From an uncultured Tenacibaculum sp. (GTDB lineage: Bacteria; Bacteroidota; Bacteroidia; Flavobacteriales; Flavobacteriaceae), in assembly GCA_947498055.1 (NCBI GenBank), contig CANMJA010000015.1:32551-96550 (forward strand): a stretch of DNA of 64,000 nucleotides, in the 5' to 3' direction. Shown piece by piece: positions 35,105-43,335 of the stretch. The position numbers were made by a program, and so were the translations under genes. How positions within the stretch are numbered: the first letter of the stretch is position 1; each line of letters begins with the position of its first letter. The notes under the pieces were generated by a model, which saw nothing but the letters and a program-made list of their open reading frames with translations, was not told where the DNA came from and made no database searches.

Positions 35105-35833
35105 TTATTTAGTTGATGTATAAATAGAAGCTACACCAAATGTAACAGGTGAGCATTCCACATTCTTAAACCCATTTTTTATTAAAATATTGTTGAGTTC
35201 TACTCCAAAAGGAAAAGAATTAGCACTTTCTGACAAATAAGAGTAGGCTACTTTGTCTTTAGAGAATAGTTTTCCAATAATTGGTAGAATGTAATTAGTG
35301 TAAAATTTATATCCTTGTTTAAAAGGAAATTTAGTTGGGTTGGAAGTTTCTAAAATAACAAATTTTCCATTAGGTTTTAATACTCTTAAAATTTCAGTAA
35401 GTCCTTTGTCTAAATTTTCAAAATTTCTAACCCCAAAAGATACTGTAATGGCATCGAAAGTGTTATCTTCATAAGGAATATTCTCACTATCACCTACTAC
35501 CATTTCTATAGTATCGCTTAAGTTAACTTTAGCAATTTTTTGCTTACCAACTTCTAACATGCCTTTAGAAATATCTAAACCTATTATTTTGGTTGGTTTA
35601 AGTTTAGCCATCATTAAAGCTAAATCACCAGTACCAGTAGCAATATCTAAAATATGCTGTGGTTTTTTTTCTCCAATTAGTTTTACTACTTTCTTTCTCC
35701 AGCTAACATCTATACCTAAAGAAATAACTCTGTTTAAACCATCATAACTTCCAGAAATGTTGTCAAACATTTGTGCTACCTGCTCTTTCTTTCCTAATTC
35801 AGAATCTTTATAAGGTTTTATTTGTTTACCCAT
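35105..35833 (-). CDS. ubiE: Demethylmenaquinone methyltransferase UbiE/MenG
   Basis: A 242-residue SAM-dependent methyltransferase. The N-terminal [36 protein letters not shown] is the UbiE signature, [17 protein letters not shown] is the SAM loop, and [35 protein letters not shown] is the second family signature. It performs the last C-methylation in menaquinone synthesis. Bacteroidetes use menaquinone, so MenG activity is the likely one. It overlaps the NifU-type gene by 8 bp and is followed 2 bp later by porT. Confidence 0.96.
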   Translation of the reverse strand: MGKQIKPYKDSELGKKEQVAQMFDNISGSYDGLNRVISLGIDVSWRKKVVKLIGEKKPQHILDIATGTGDLALMMAKLKPTKIIGLDISKGMLEVGKQKIAKVNLSDTIEMVVGDSENIPYEDNTFDAITVSFGVRNFENLDKGLTEILRVLKPNGKFVILETSNPTKFPFKQGYKFYTNYILPIIGKLFSKDKVAYSYLSESANSFPFGVELNNILIKNGFKNVECSPVTFGVASIYTSTK

Positions 35834-36719
35834 TTATAGCTATAACTTCGTTAATTTGATTTGGTAACATTTCTTTCAACATGGTTTCAATGCCGTTTTT
35901 TAATGTTATAGTAGATGAAGGACAACCACTACAAGCACCCTGTAAAATAACACTTACTTTTTTAGTCTCAGAATCGTAATTCCTAAAGGCTATATTTCCA
36001 CCATCTGAAGCGACGGCAGGTTTTATATATTCCTCTAAAATAGCGATAATTTTAGAAGATGTTTCATCTAAATTTTCTGTATTAAAGGCTGCTTCTTGTT
36101 GTTCTTCTTTTGGAGGAATATTAGAAATAATGGTTTTATCTTCCTGTAAGTATTTTCGAATAAAAGTTCTTATGTCTTGATAAACTTCGTTCCATTCTAT
36201 CACATCAAATTTTGTTATAGAAACATAGTTTTCAGAAATAAAAACTTCTTTTACAAAAGGAAAATTAAACAACTCTTTGGCTAAAGGAGAGGAATTATTA
36301 GCCTCTTCAATATTTTTTAATTCAACATCTATTTTTGTTAATGCCTTATTAGTGCCAAATTTCATGACAGAAGGGTTAGGTGTAACCTCAGCATATACTT
36401 CTATTGCTTCTTTTTTAGAAGAATTATCATTAATAATAATACCATCATTATTAATATAAGTTTCAATTTGCATTCGAACCTCTTCTTGTACGTCTTCCCA
36501 TGTAACAATATCGTAACGCTGTATTGCAATGAAATTTGCAGTTAAAAATATCTTTTTTACAAAAGGTAGGTAAAAAAGTTGTTGAGCTAATGGAGAATCT
36601 TTAGCTTCATCTATATTGTTGTATTCAAAACTACCTCCATTTATAATAATAGTATTACTAACAAATTTAATAATGCTTTCGTTGCTCGTGTTTTCTATTT
36701 GAATTTGAATATTTTTCAT
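35826..36719 (-). CDS. NifU-family Fe-S cluster scaffold with two Nfu N-terminal domains
   Basis: A 297-residue protein with tandem Nfu N-type domains (about 5-85 and 108-190, each containing SPLAxxLFxxPFVKxxFxxxNFI/YV) and a C-terminal NifU domain. The scaffold site is GACSGCPSS near residue 260, with the CxxC that carries a 4Fe-4S cluster. It hands clusters to apo-proteins. The duplicated N-domain differs from E. coli NfuA, which has one degenerate copy. A TAATTTTG box at the complement of 36737-36744 is the likely promoter for nifU-ubiE-porT. Confidence 0.93.
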   Translation of the reverse strand: MKNIQIQIENTSNESIIKFVSNTIIINGGSFEYNNIDEAKDSPLAQQLFYLPFVKKIFLTANFIAIQRYDIVTWEDVQEEVRMQIETYINNDGIIINDNSSKKEAIEVYAEVTPNPSVMKFGTNKALTKIDVELKNIEEANNSSPLAKELFNFPFVKEVFISENYVSITKFDVIEWNEVYQDIRTFIRKYLQEDKTIISNIPPKEEQQEAAFNTENLDETSSKIIAILEEYIKPAVASDGGNIAFRNYDSETKKVSVILQGACSGCPSSTITLKNGIETMLKEMLPNQINEVIAING

Positions 36720-36764
36720 AAATAATAATGAGTATGCAAAATTACAGTAAAAAAGTCATTAAAT

Positions 36765-36813
36765 AAAAAGACCTCTTAGGTTATATTGCTTTTAAAACAA
36801 TACCTAAGAGGTT
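36765..36813 (-). terminator. Rho-independent terminator after the FadL-type gene
   Basis: ACCTCTTAGG (36771-36780) pairs with CCTAAGAGGT (36803-36812), with an inner TATTG/CAATA extension. On the minus strand the stem is followed by a T-rich stretch (CTTTTTATTT). It lies between the FadL-type gene and the nifU promoter. Confidence 0.82.
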
Positions 36814-36834
36814 TCTATAATCCCCAATTATAAT

Positions 36835-38193
36835 TTATAAGCTAAATGTTAATGTAGCTGAAATTTTAGAAGTGTTATTGTCAATATTAATATCACCTGT
36901 ATTGTATAAAGATAAAAAATTTGTGTTTTTTAATTTTTGGTACGATAGATCAATTTGAGTATTTCCAAAATTATATCCTAAACCGGTACTAAAACCTCTT
37001 ATGTTATCTACATTGGTATTGCCACCTGCTACTAGATTAGGATCTTTTTCATAAAAGTATCCACCACGTAAGCTTATTTTTTCGAATCGCCATTCAGCAC
37101 CCAAATTGAAAGAGTGTGTTGCTCTATAATCAGTTTCAAAAAACTGATTAGCATCTTGTAAAATAGTATCAGCATCTAAGTATTTGATATTTCTAAAGTC
37201 TTTATAGGTATAATCAAAACTAATAAGACCTTTTTTTCCGAATATAAAAGCACCACTGGCAGTTAGTTTACTAGGGGTTCTAAATCTAAAAGAGTAAGGG
37301 CCTTCTGTATTGTTTTCTTCAATACCATTTATACTAAGATTGTTTACGTCAAACATAGTTAAAGAACTAGCTGTTTCTTCTAAAGCTTCTTGATACCATG
37401 TTGGAGATTCATAAGAAGCACCTAATCGAATAAACTTATTAACTTTGTATATAAAACCAAGATTAAATGAAAACCCGTTTCCATCTATAAATCTTTCATT
37501 AAAATTTTCTACATTTAATTCATTTCCATTTGCATCATCATTTTTTTCACTTAAAAAAGAACGTTCTGTAAATTCTAAATTATGAAACTTAAAAGAAGCT
37601 CCTACAAATAATTTATTGTCGTGAACTGCAGATAAACCAATACTAAAAACGCTATTTAATCCTCTTGTTTGATTGGAAAATTCTTGTTCAATAGATCTGT
37701 CAAATTGATTTTTTGGGGTAGAGGTGTCATTGATATGCTCGTTATAAAAAAGGAAGTTACTATTTCCTTTCCCTGAATAAGAGTTATCAAAATCGGCTTT
37801 CACTTTATAATTGAATAGTAAAGCAAATCTATTCCAGTCAGTATTTGTATTGGTGTCAAATACAAAAAGACCTCCAGCTTGATTAATGTTGAATTGTTCG
37901 TCTTGTAAATTACGTGTGGTATTGTAGTAATTTATATCACGATTTAAATTACGATTTTGTAAAGTGACAGAAATTTTGCTTTTTCTAGCTATAGCTGCAC
38001 CTGCAGGATTTATGTCGGTAGCAGAGATGTCACTTCCTAATGCTCCAAAAGCACCAGCCATAGCGTTAAAACGAGCTGTACCGTTTCTTTGATCTTTGGA
38101 GAATAAAACTCCTAAATCATTGTAATCTAATGATTGACTATAGGACGTAAATATACTAGTAGCAGCTGCTACGAAAATAATAAATCTTTTCAT
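36835..38193 (-). CDS. Outer membrane transporter, OmpP1/FadL/TodX family
   Basis: A 452-residue protein with a signal peptide cleaved after about residue 19 (TSIFTSYSQS). The mature N-terminus has DYNDLGVLFSKDQRNGTARFNAMAGAFGALGSDISATDINPAGAA. The NPAG motif near residue 63 and alternating barrel strands ending in a terminal aromatic-poor TLTFSL fit FadL-like barrels, which move hydrophobic compounds across the outer membrane. The substrate is unknown. It is single, with a terminator downstream, and the repeat-rich lipoprotein gene lies 39 bp upstream. Confidence 0.87.
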   Translation of the reverse strand: MKRFIIFVAAATSIFTSYSQSLDYNDLGVLFSKDQRNGTARFNAMAGAFGALGSDISATDINPAGAAIARKSKISVTLQNRNLNRDINYYNTTRNLQDEQFNINQAGGLFVFDTNTNTDWNRFALLFNYKVKADFDNSYSGKGNSNFLFYNEHINDTSTPKNQFDRSIEQEFSNQTRGLNSVFSIGLSAVHDNKLFVGASFKFHNLEFTERSFLSEKNDDANGNELNVENFNERFIDGNGFSFNLGFIYKVNKFIRLGASYESPTWYQEALEETASSLTMFDVNNLSINGIEENNTEGPYSFRFRTPSKLTASGAFIFGKKGLISFDYTYKDFRNIKYLDADTILQDANQFFETDYRATHSFNLGAEWRFEKISLRGGYFYEKDPNLVAGGNTNVDNIRGFSTGLGYNFGNTQIDLSYQKLKNTNFLSLYNTGDINIDNNTSKISATLTFSL

Positions 38194-38232
38194 GTTTTTT
38201 CTAAATATGTTGGTGAATTATGGAAGTAGAGA

Positions 38233-39441
38233 CTATCGTCTTCTAGATCTTGAGCCACTACTTCTTGAGCTTCCTCTACTAGAACTACTACCTCTAGAAG
38301 AAGAGTAACTTCTGCTTCTTGAAGAGGAGCTTCTGTTAGAACTTCTTCTTGAAGAACTATTAGATCTTGTAGCTCTATTACTACCTCTTCTAGCTCTAGA
38401 TGAACTATTAGATCTTGTAGCTCTATTACTACCTCTTCTAGCTCTAGATGAACTATTAGATCTTGTGGCTCTATTACTACCTCTTCTAGCCCTAGACGAA
38501 TTGTTGGATCTTGTAGCTCTGTTACTACCTCGTCTAACTCTAGACGAATTATTAGATCTTGTAGCTCTGTTACCTCTTCTAACTCTAGATGAATTGTTCG
38601 ATCTTGTAGCTCTGTTACTACCTCTTCTAACTCTAGACGAGTTGTTTGATCTTGCAGCTCTATTACTTCTTCTGTATATGTTTGAAGAACGTCTAGAAAT
38701 AGATCTAGCATTACTTCTAGAATAAGCCCTTCTGTTTCTATTATATGCTAAAGAGTTATTTCTACTATATATTCCTCTCCTAGCTCCTCTGTAATACCTG
38801 TTATTATAGTATCCGTATCTATTAAATCTATTGTAATTACGAAAACCATATCTGCCATAAGCATAACCATATCTATTTGCAAAATAAGGAGGGCAAAAAT
38901 AAGGGTCATAATATCCACCGAAACCGCCATAAAAAGCTGTAGAGTTCCAATAGTAAGCAGGATGATCCCAGCGAGAAAAATTGTAACCCCATCTATTATA
39001 TCCCCATGGTCTATTCCAGAAAGAGTTAAATCCCCATCCTCCATAGGTATTAATGTTAACAACTACATCAGAATCTGATGCATACCCCCAAGGTTCTCTA
39101 TTGGTAGTTATTCGGTTATCCTCTTCAAATTCTTCTTCATCAACGGTGTCTTCAAAGTCATAATCGTCAGATTTATAGCTGTCTATGTCTGTAATGATAT
39201 CTGTACCATTTAAATCATCTAAACGTTGTAGTTCTTTTGTGAAATAATTATCGTTATAGTCATTGTAGTCTCTGTCTCTTGTTTGCACAACTTTTCTTCT
39301 AGGTTGTTCAGAATCATCTGCATAAACACCATCATCATTACCTGCAACTGATTGTGTAGTTGCACATGAAACTAATGTAGTTACCACAAGTAATGATAAG
39401 AAGTATAGTGGGAATTTTGTTTTGTTGTAATGTAGTTTCAT
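38233..39441 (-). CDS. Repeat-rich lipoprotein with basic C-terminal tandem repeats
   Basis: A 402-residue protein of unknown family. The N-terminus is a lipoprotein signal with lipobox LVSC, the modified cysteine being C26. An acidic region (about 55-112) is followed by an aromatic and glycine-rich stretch (118-215: NTYGGWGFNSFWNRPWGYNR and similar). The C-terminal 160 residues are almost only S, R, N, G and A. They include seven 14-16-residue repeats of the SNRATRSNNSSRVRRG type at 260-369. The basic tail could bind nucleic acid or polysaccharide. Open frames in the opposite and shifted phases over the repeat are by-products of low complexity. Confidence 0.85.
   Translation of the reverse strand: MKLHYNKTKFPLYFLSLLVVTTLVSCATTQSVAGNDDGVYADDSEQPRRKVVQTRDRDYNDYNDNYFTKELQRLDDLNGTDIITDIDSYKSDDYDFEDTVDEEEFEEDNRITTNREPWGYASDSDVVVNINTYGGWGFNSFWNRPWGYNRWGYNFSRWDHPAYYWNSTAFYGGFGGYYDPYFCPPYFANRYGYAYGRYGFRNYNRFNRYGYYNNRYYRGARRGIYSRNNSLAYNRNRRAYSRSNARSISRRSSNIYRRSNRAARSNNSSRVRRGSNRATRSNNSSRVRRGNRATRSNNSSRVRRGSNRATRSNNSSRARRGSNRATRSNSSSRARRGSNRATRSNSSSRARRGSNRATRSNSSSRRSSNRSSSSRSRSYSSSRGSSSSRGSSRSSGSRSRRR
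38335..38664. repeat. 48-bp coding tandem repeat array
   Basis: Seven units, mostly 48 bp, encode the SNRATRSNNSSRVRRG repeats of the lipoprotein. One unit is 45 bp, having lost a serine codon, and the last is shorter. Units are near-identical at DNA level, with a shift from NNSSRV to NSSSRA across the array. Length variation between strains by slippage or recombination is likely. Confidence 0.88.
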
Positions 39442-39503
39442 ATTTTTTTAATTAGTTATAAAATTAAACTTTTTATATTAAATGTCAAAAAAACACATCT
39501 TTA

Positions 39504-39534
39504 TTGTAGCAATTGCTATTTTAATGTAGTTTTG
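39504..39534 (+). promoter_or_regulatory. proS promoter
   Basis: TTG at 39504-39506 and TAGTTTTG at 39527-39534 are spaced by 20 bp, matching the Bacteroidetes TTG-N17-23-TAnnTTTG consensus. Transcription would start near 39541, about 45 nt before the proS ATG at 39587. Confidence 0.75.
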
Positions 39535-39586
39535 TAAAGACAATTTACGCATAAAAGATAACAAATTTTATGCCAAACTTTTGATT

Positions 39587-41065
39587 ATGAGTAAACATTT
39601 AACAAAAAGAGCTGAAGATTATTCTAAATGGTACAATGAATTAATTGTAAAAGCTGATTTAGCGGAAAATTCAGCCGTTAGAGGATGTATGGTTATTAAA
39701 CCTTATGGATTTGCATTATGGGAAAATATGCAGGCAGAATTAGATAGAATGTTTAAAGAAACAGGACATCAAAATGCTTATTTTCCTCTTTTTGTACCCA
39801 AAAGTTTGTTTGAAGCAGAAGAAAAAAATGCAGAAGGGTTTGCCAAAGAATGTGCTGTTGTAACACATTACAGATTACAGTCTGACCCAGATAATGAAGG
39901 AAAACTAAGAGTAGACCCTGAAGCAAAGTTAGAAGAAGAATTAGTAGTAAGACCTACTTCTGAGGCTATTATTTGGAATACATATAAAGGATGGGTTCAA
40001 TCGTACAGAGATTTACCATTATTAATAAATCAATGGGCAAATGTTGTGCGTTGGGAAATGAGAACACGTTTGTTTTTAAGAACAGCCGAGTTCTTATGGC
40101 AAGAAGGACATACTGCACATGCAACTAAAAAGGAAGCTGTACTAGAAGCAAAACAAATGCAAGAAGTATATGCCACTTTCGCAGAAGAGTTTATGGCAAT
40201 GCCTGTAATAAAGGGAGTAAAATCAGAAAGCGAACGTTTTGCGGGTGCTGATGATACTTATACTATTGAAGCTCTAATGCAAGATGGTAAAGCCTTACAA
40301 GCTGGAACATCTCATTTCTTGGGACAAAATTTTGCGAAAGCATTTGATGTTAAATATGCTTCTAAGGAAGGAAAGCAAGAATATGTTTGGGCTACATCTT
40401 GGGGAGTTTCTACACGTTTAATAGGTGGATTAATAATGACGCATTCAGATGATGCTGGTTTGGTGTTGCCTCCAAAATTAGCTCCAATTCAAGTTGTTAT
40501 AGTACCTATATATAAAGGAGAAGAACAATTAGAAGCAATTTCTAATAAAGTAAATGAGTTTGTAAAAGAGTTAAAAACAAAAGGGATATCAGTAAAATTT
40601 GATGATAGAGATACTATGCGTCCAGGTGCCAAATTTGCAGAGTATGAACTTAAAGGAGTTCCATTGAGAATTGCGATAGGAAATAGAGACTTACAAAATG
40701 GAACTGTAGAGATAGCCCGCAGAGATACTTTTGAAAAACAAACAGTAGCTCAAGATGAAGTAGTTAGTTTTGTTGAAAAATTACTAATTGAAATTCAAGA
40801 AAATTTACATTCTAAAGCCTTAAAATATAGGGAAGATCATATTACAAAAGTAGCTACTTTTGAAGAGTTTAAAGAAGTAATAGAAAAGAAAGGTGGTTTT
40901 GTTTCTGCCCATTGGGATGGTACAGAAGAAACGGAAGATAAAATAAAAGAATTAACGAAAGCTACTATAAGATGTATCCCTAATGATGCAATAGAAGAGG
41001 AGGGAATCTGTATTTTATCTGGTAAAAAATCTACTAAAAGAGTTCTTTTTGCAAAAGCATATTAA
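39587..41065 (+). CDS. proS: Prolyl-tRNA synthetase, archaeal/eukaryal type
   Basis: A 492-residue class II synthetase of the short archaeal type (ProS type 3), without the editing insertion of the E. coli enzyme. The start chosen is ATG at 39587 ([16 protein letters not shown]). The TTG two codons earlier is less likely. Motif 2 is around [27 protein letters not shown], motif 3 is near [25 protein letters not shown], and the anticodon-binding domain contains [29 protein letters not shown]-terminal domain follows. The type is usual in Bacteroidetes. Confidence 0.96.
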   Translation: MSKHLTKRAEDYSKWYNELIVKADLAENSAVRGCMVIKPYGFALWENMQAELDRMFKETGHQNAYFPLFVPKSLFEAEEKNAEGFAKECAVVTHYRLQSDPDNEGKLRVDPEAKLEEELVVRPTSEAIIWNTYKGWVQSYRDLPLLINQWANVVRWEMRTRLFLRTAEFLWQEGHTAHATKKEAVLEAKQMQEVYATFAEEFMAMPVIKGVKSESERFAGADDTYTIEALMQDGKALQAGTSHFLGQNFAKAFDVKYASKEGKQEYVWATSWGVSTRLIGGLIMTHSDDAGLVLPPKLAPIQVVIVPIYKGEEQLEAISNKVNEFVKELKTKGISVKFDDRDTMRPGAKFAEYELKGVPLRIAIGNRDLQNGTVEIARRDTFEKQTVAQDEVVSFVEKLLIEIQENLHSKALKYREDHITKVATFEEFKEVIEKKGGFVSAHWDGTEETEDKIKELTKATIRCIPNDAIEEEGICILSGKKSTKRVLFAKAY

Positions 41066-41104
41066 AAAAAGTAAAAAAAAGTATGGATAAATAAAAACTA
41101 TTTT

Positions 41105-41112
41105 TATATTTG
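41105..41112 (+). promoter_or_regulatory. Promoter of first tRNA-Glu gene
   Basis: TATATTTG -7 box 27 bp before the tRNA. The -33 position is ATG rather than TTG (41083-41085), 19 bp upstream. The stretch from TATATTTGCACCCGCAAT to the tRNA is nearly the same as in the second copy. Confidence 0.75.
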
Positions 41113-41139
41113 CACCCGCAATAATAAAACATTGTTTTT

Positions 41140-41211
41140 GGCCCGTTCGTCTAGTGGTTAGGACGCAAGGTTTTCATCCTTGAAACAGGAGTTCGATTCT
41201 CCTACGGGCTA
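41140..41211 (+). tRNA. tRNA-Glu (anticodon TTC), first copy
   Basis: 72 nt with a full cloverleaf. The acceptor GGCCCGT/ACGGGCT has one G-T pair at the end, the D-arm is GTCT/GGAC, the anticodon stem is CAAGG/CCTTG with loop TTTTCAT (anticodon TTC), and the T-arm is GGAGT-TCGATTC-TCCT. CCA is not encoded. It is identical to the second copy 159 bp downstream. Confidence 0.97.
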
Positions 41212-41245
41212 CAACTAGTTAATTTAAAATTAACGAAAAAAAAGG

Positions 41246-41275
41246 TTGTAAATAAATAAACTATTTGTATATTTG
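41246..41275 (+). promoter_or_regulatory. Promoter of second tRNA-Glu gene
   Basis: TTG at 41246-41248 and TATATTTG at 41268-41275, spaced by 19 bp. It is a textbook Bacteroidetes promoter, 23 bp before the tRNA. Confidence 0.82.
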
Positions 41276-41298
41276 CACCCGCAATAATAAAATTTTTT

Positions 41299-41370
41299 GG
41301 CCCGTTCGTCTAGTGGTTAGGACGCAAGGTTTTCATCCTTGAAACAGGAGTTCGATTCTCCTACGGGCTA
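41299..41370 (+). tRNA. tRNA-Glu (anticodon TTC), second copy
   Basis: Same 72-nt sequence and fold as the copy at 41140. Promoter, leader and tRNA are duplicated as one unit with a 159-bp offset. rpsT begins 33 bp downstream with no terminator between, so the tRNA promoter may also drive rpsT. Confidence 0.97.
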
Positions 41371-41403
41371 CAAGTTTTTAGTAAAACATTTAAGACAATA
41401 ACA

Positions 41404-41655
41404 ATGGCAAATCACAAGTCAGCAATAAAGAGAATAAGAAGTAACGAAGCTAAGCGCTTAAGAAACAAATATCAGCATAAAACTACACGTAATGCTGTTA
41501 GAACTCTAAGAGCTACAACAGATAAGAAAGAAGCAGAAGGAATGTTCTCAACTGTGGTTTCTATGTTAGATAAGTTAGCTAAAAATAACGTTATTCATAA
41601 GAATAAAGCTTCTAATTTAAAATCTAAATTAGCTAAATATGTAGCTGCATTATAG
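41404..41655 (+). CDS. rpsT: 30S ribosomal protein S20
   Basis: An 83-residue basic helical protein. [35 protein letters not shown] and KGMFS-like plus [29 protein letters not shown] match bacterial S20, which binds 16S rRNA. It lies directly after the tRNA-Glu pair and is closed by a hairpin terminator. Confidence 0.97.
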   Translation: MANHKSAIKRIRSNEAKRLRNKYQHKTTRNAVRTLRATTDKKEAEGMFSTVVSMLDKLAKNNVIHKNKASNLKSKLAKYVAAL

Positions 41656-41681
41656 AATTTTAATATTAGTTAATATATTAC

Positions 41682-41715
41682 AAAACACTTTGATTTTTTA
41701 TCAAAGTGTTTTTTG
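41682..41715 (+). terminator. Rho-independent terminator after rpsT
   Basis: AAAACACTTTGA (41682-41693) pairs with TCAAAGTGTTTT (41701-41712) around a T-rich loop. A T-run follows to 41714. It lies 26 bp after the rpsT stop. Confidence 0.9.
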
Positions 41716-41766
41716 TTATATAGTATTTAAATCAACTTAAAAAGGGATCATGCCCAATTGTTGTTG

Positions 41767-41966
41767 TTACGCAAAAATTTGAGTTAATCTGTATAGGAAG
41801 AATTCGACATTTCTTACGCCTCTAAATTGTGCTCTAAAAGCTTTGATTTTTGCATTGAAAGATTCTGCTGCTGCATTTGTACTTCTATTATCAAAATAAT
41901 TGAGTATTGATTGATAATTTGATTTTCGCATTGAAAGATTCTGTAGAAGTGTTTGTTTAAATTGTC
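41767..41966 (-). pseudogene. C-terminal remnant of a DDE transposase
   Basis: The minus strand encodes SILNYFDNRSTNAAAESFNAKIKAFRAQFRGVRNVEFFLYRLTQIFA, the C-terminal end of a DDE transposase. The NRSTNAAAESFNAKIK segment holds the catalytic glutamate region of an ISL3/ISAon1-like element. About 50 residues survive. The frame runs on upstream to 42009, but that part derives from a dispersed repeat rather than a transposase. A 26-bp direct repeat with one mismatch (41842-41867 and 41918-41943) inside the remnant shows internal rearrangement. No intact insertion sequence ends are seen. Confidence 0.78.
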
Positions 41967-42008
41967 TTTCTCGATACAATTTTCTATCGAAAATCACTCG
42001 AAATGACA
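41967..42008. repeat. Dispersed extragenic repeat copy
   Basis: The segment contains TCGATA (41971-41976) and TATCGA (41985-41990), a short hairpin, followed by AAATCACTCGAAATGACA. The same end, as CACTCGAATTGACA, appears reversed at 63447-63470 beside another transposase. This implies a multicopy element, possibly used as an insertion target or left as a scar. It creates a false start codon in front of the transposase remnant. Confidence 0.6.
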
Positions 42009-42057
42009 ATTTAAAAAGTTGAAATCCTTACATCGAACTTAGATTAAATAGAGAGAA

Positions 42058-43335
42058 TTAATAATCATATTTTTTATGGGCATCTAACCTAATAAATATA
42101 AATAGCAATAACGTAAACCCCCATAAAGAAGATCCTCCATAGCTAAAAAAAGGAAGAGGTATTCCTATAGTTGGTAATAAACCAATTACCATTCCTATAT
42201 TTACTACTACATGAAAAAATAAAATGGAAACTAAGCCGTATCCATAAATTCTTGCAAACTTGTTTGTTTGTTTTTCAGATAAGTAAATAATACGATAGAG
42301 AAGAACCATAAATAGAATAATAACTAAAGAGCTACCTAAGAAACCCCATTCTTCGCTAACCGTACTAAAAATATAATCTGTGTCTTGCTCAGGAACAAAA
42401 TTTCCTTGAGTTCTATCTCCTTGTAGGAAACCTTTTCCAGAAAAACCTCCAGATTTTATAGTTTGTTCAGACTGGTATGTGTTATAACCAATACCACTAT
42501 TATCTTCTATTTTACCTACTAAAACATCAAATCGGTCTTTTTGATGTTGTTTTAAGATACTAGTATATGTATACCCAACACCAACTATAAATAAAATTAA
42601 AGCAACGTAAGTACCTAAAATTATAGGCCAATTAAATCTAATAAATTGTTTGTTTTTATAGGATATATAAATTAGTATTATTGTTATTAATGCTAAAGAG
42701 GATATTAGAACCCATTTAGTTCCGAAATAAACAGTTAAAAGAAAAAGAATAATAGTTGTAACACCAAGTGTAAAATATCTTAAAGTAAGTCCTTCTCTAT
42801 TTAAAACAAAGAAAAATGAAAAGTAAATTAAAACAGATCCCATGTCTGGTTGTAAAGCGATAAAGAAAGCAGGTAAAAAAATTACTACAAATGCTTTTAC
42901 TTGATTTTTTATTAGCTTTAAATTGTATTGCCTATCACTCATTAGTTTTGCTAAAGCAAGTGCAGTAAAGGCTTTAGCAAACTCTGAAGGTTGTAAACCA
43001 ATTCCTCCAAAATTATACCATGAGGTTGCTCCGTTAACTTTTTTACCAAAGATAAATACTCCAGCAAGAAGTATTAAGGAGGATACATACAATAAACTGG
43101 AAAATTGTTCGTAAAACTTTGAGTTTAAGAATAAAATTAAAATAATTAACGGTATTGTTAGAAGTATAAAAATAAGTTGTTTACCATATCTTGTAGAAAA
43201 ATCTAAGATGCTACCTTCTGAATTAGTAGAGGAAGCTGCATAAATATTAATCCAACCAAAGATTACTAAAGAAAAAAAGAGCAAGACTAAGAACCAATCA
43301 ATGTTGGCAAATATGTTATTCTGTTGTTGGCGCAA
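42058..43335 (-). CDS. rodA: Rod-shape peptidoglycan polymerase RodA
   Basis: A 425-residue SEDS-family membrane protein with about ten helices. The extended periplasmic part holds SGGFSGKGFLQGDRTQGNFVPEQDTDYIFSTVSEEWGF, and the C-terminal region has GIPLPFFSYGGSS. The PFFSYGGSS ending distinguishes RodA from FtsW (PLISSGGTS) in this window. It makes glycan strands for cell elongation with PBP2. It overlaps mrdA by 20 bp and is the last gene of the mreBCD-mrdA-rodA operon. Confidence 0.96.
   Translation of the reverse strand: MRQQQNNIFANIDWFLVLLFFSLVIFGWINIYAASSTNSEGSILDFSTRYGKQLIFILLTIPLIILILFLNSKFYEQFSSLLYVSSLILLAGVFIFGKKVNGATSWYNFGGIGLQPSEFAKAFTALALAKLMSDRQYNLKLIKNQVKAFVVIFLPAFFIALQPDMGSVLIYFSFFFVLNREGLTLRYFTLGVTTIILFLLTVYFGTKWVLISSLALITIILIYISYKNKQFIRFNWPIILGTYVALILFIVGVGYTYTSILKQHQKDRFDVLVGKIEDNSGIGYNTYQSEQTIKSGGFSGKGFLQGDRTQGNFVPEQDTDYIFSTVSEEWGFLGSSLVIILFMVLLYRIIYLSEKQTNKFARIYGYGLVSILFFHVVVNIGMVIGLLPTIGIPLPFFSYGGSSLWGFTLLLFIFIRLDAHKKYDY

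Noticed and set aside
38335..38664. Possible CRISPR array (regular repeats).
   Set aside because: Units are contiguous with no unique spacers, and encode an in-frame protein repeat.
38190..38725. Open frames on both strands over the lipoprotein repeats (LELEEVVTELQD-like and LLLPLLALDELLD-like products).
   Set aside because: They are shifted or antisense readings of the 48-bp repeat. Leucine/glutamate-rich periodic products are expected from any frame of such DNA.
41767..42009. 80-residue protein beginning MSFRVIFDRKLYRER.
   Set aside because: The first 15 residues come from the dispersed repeat and the rest from a transposase remnant, so it is not a real gene.
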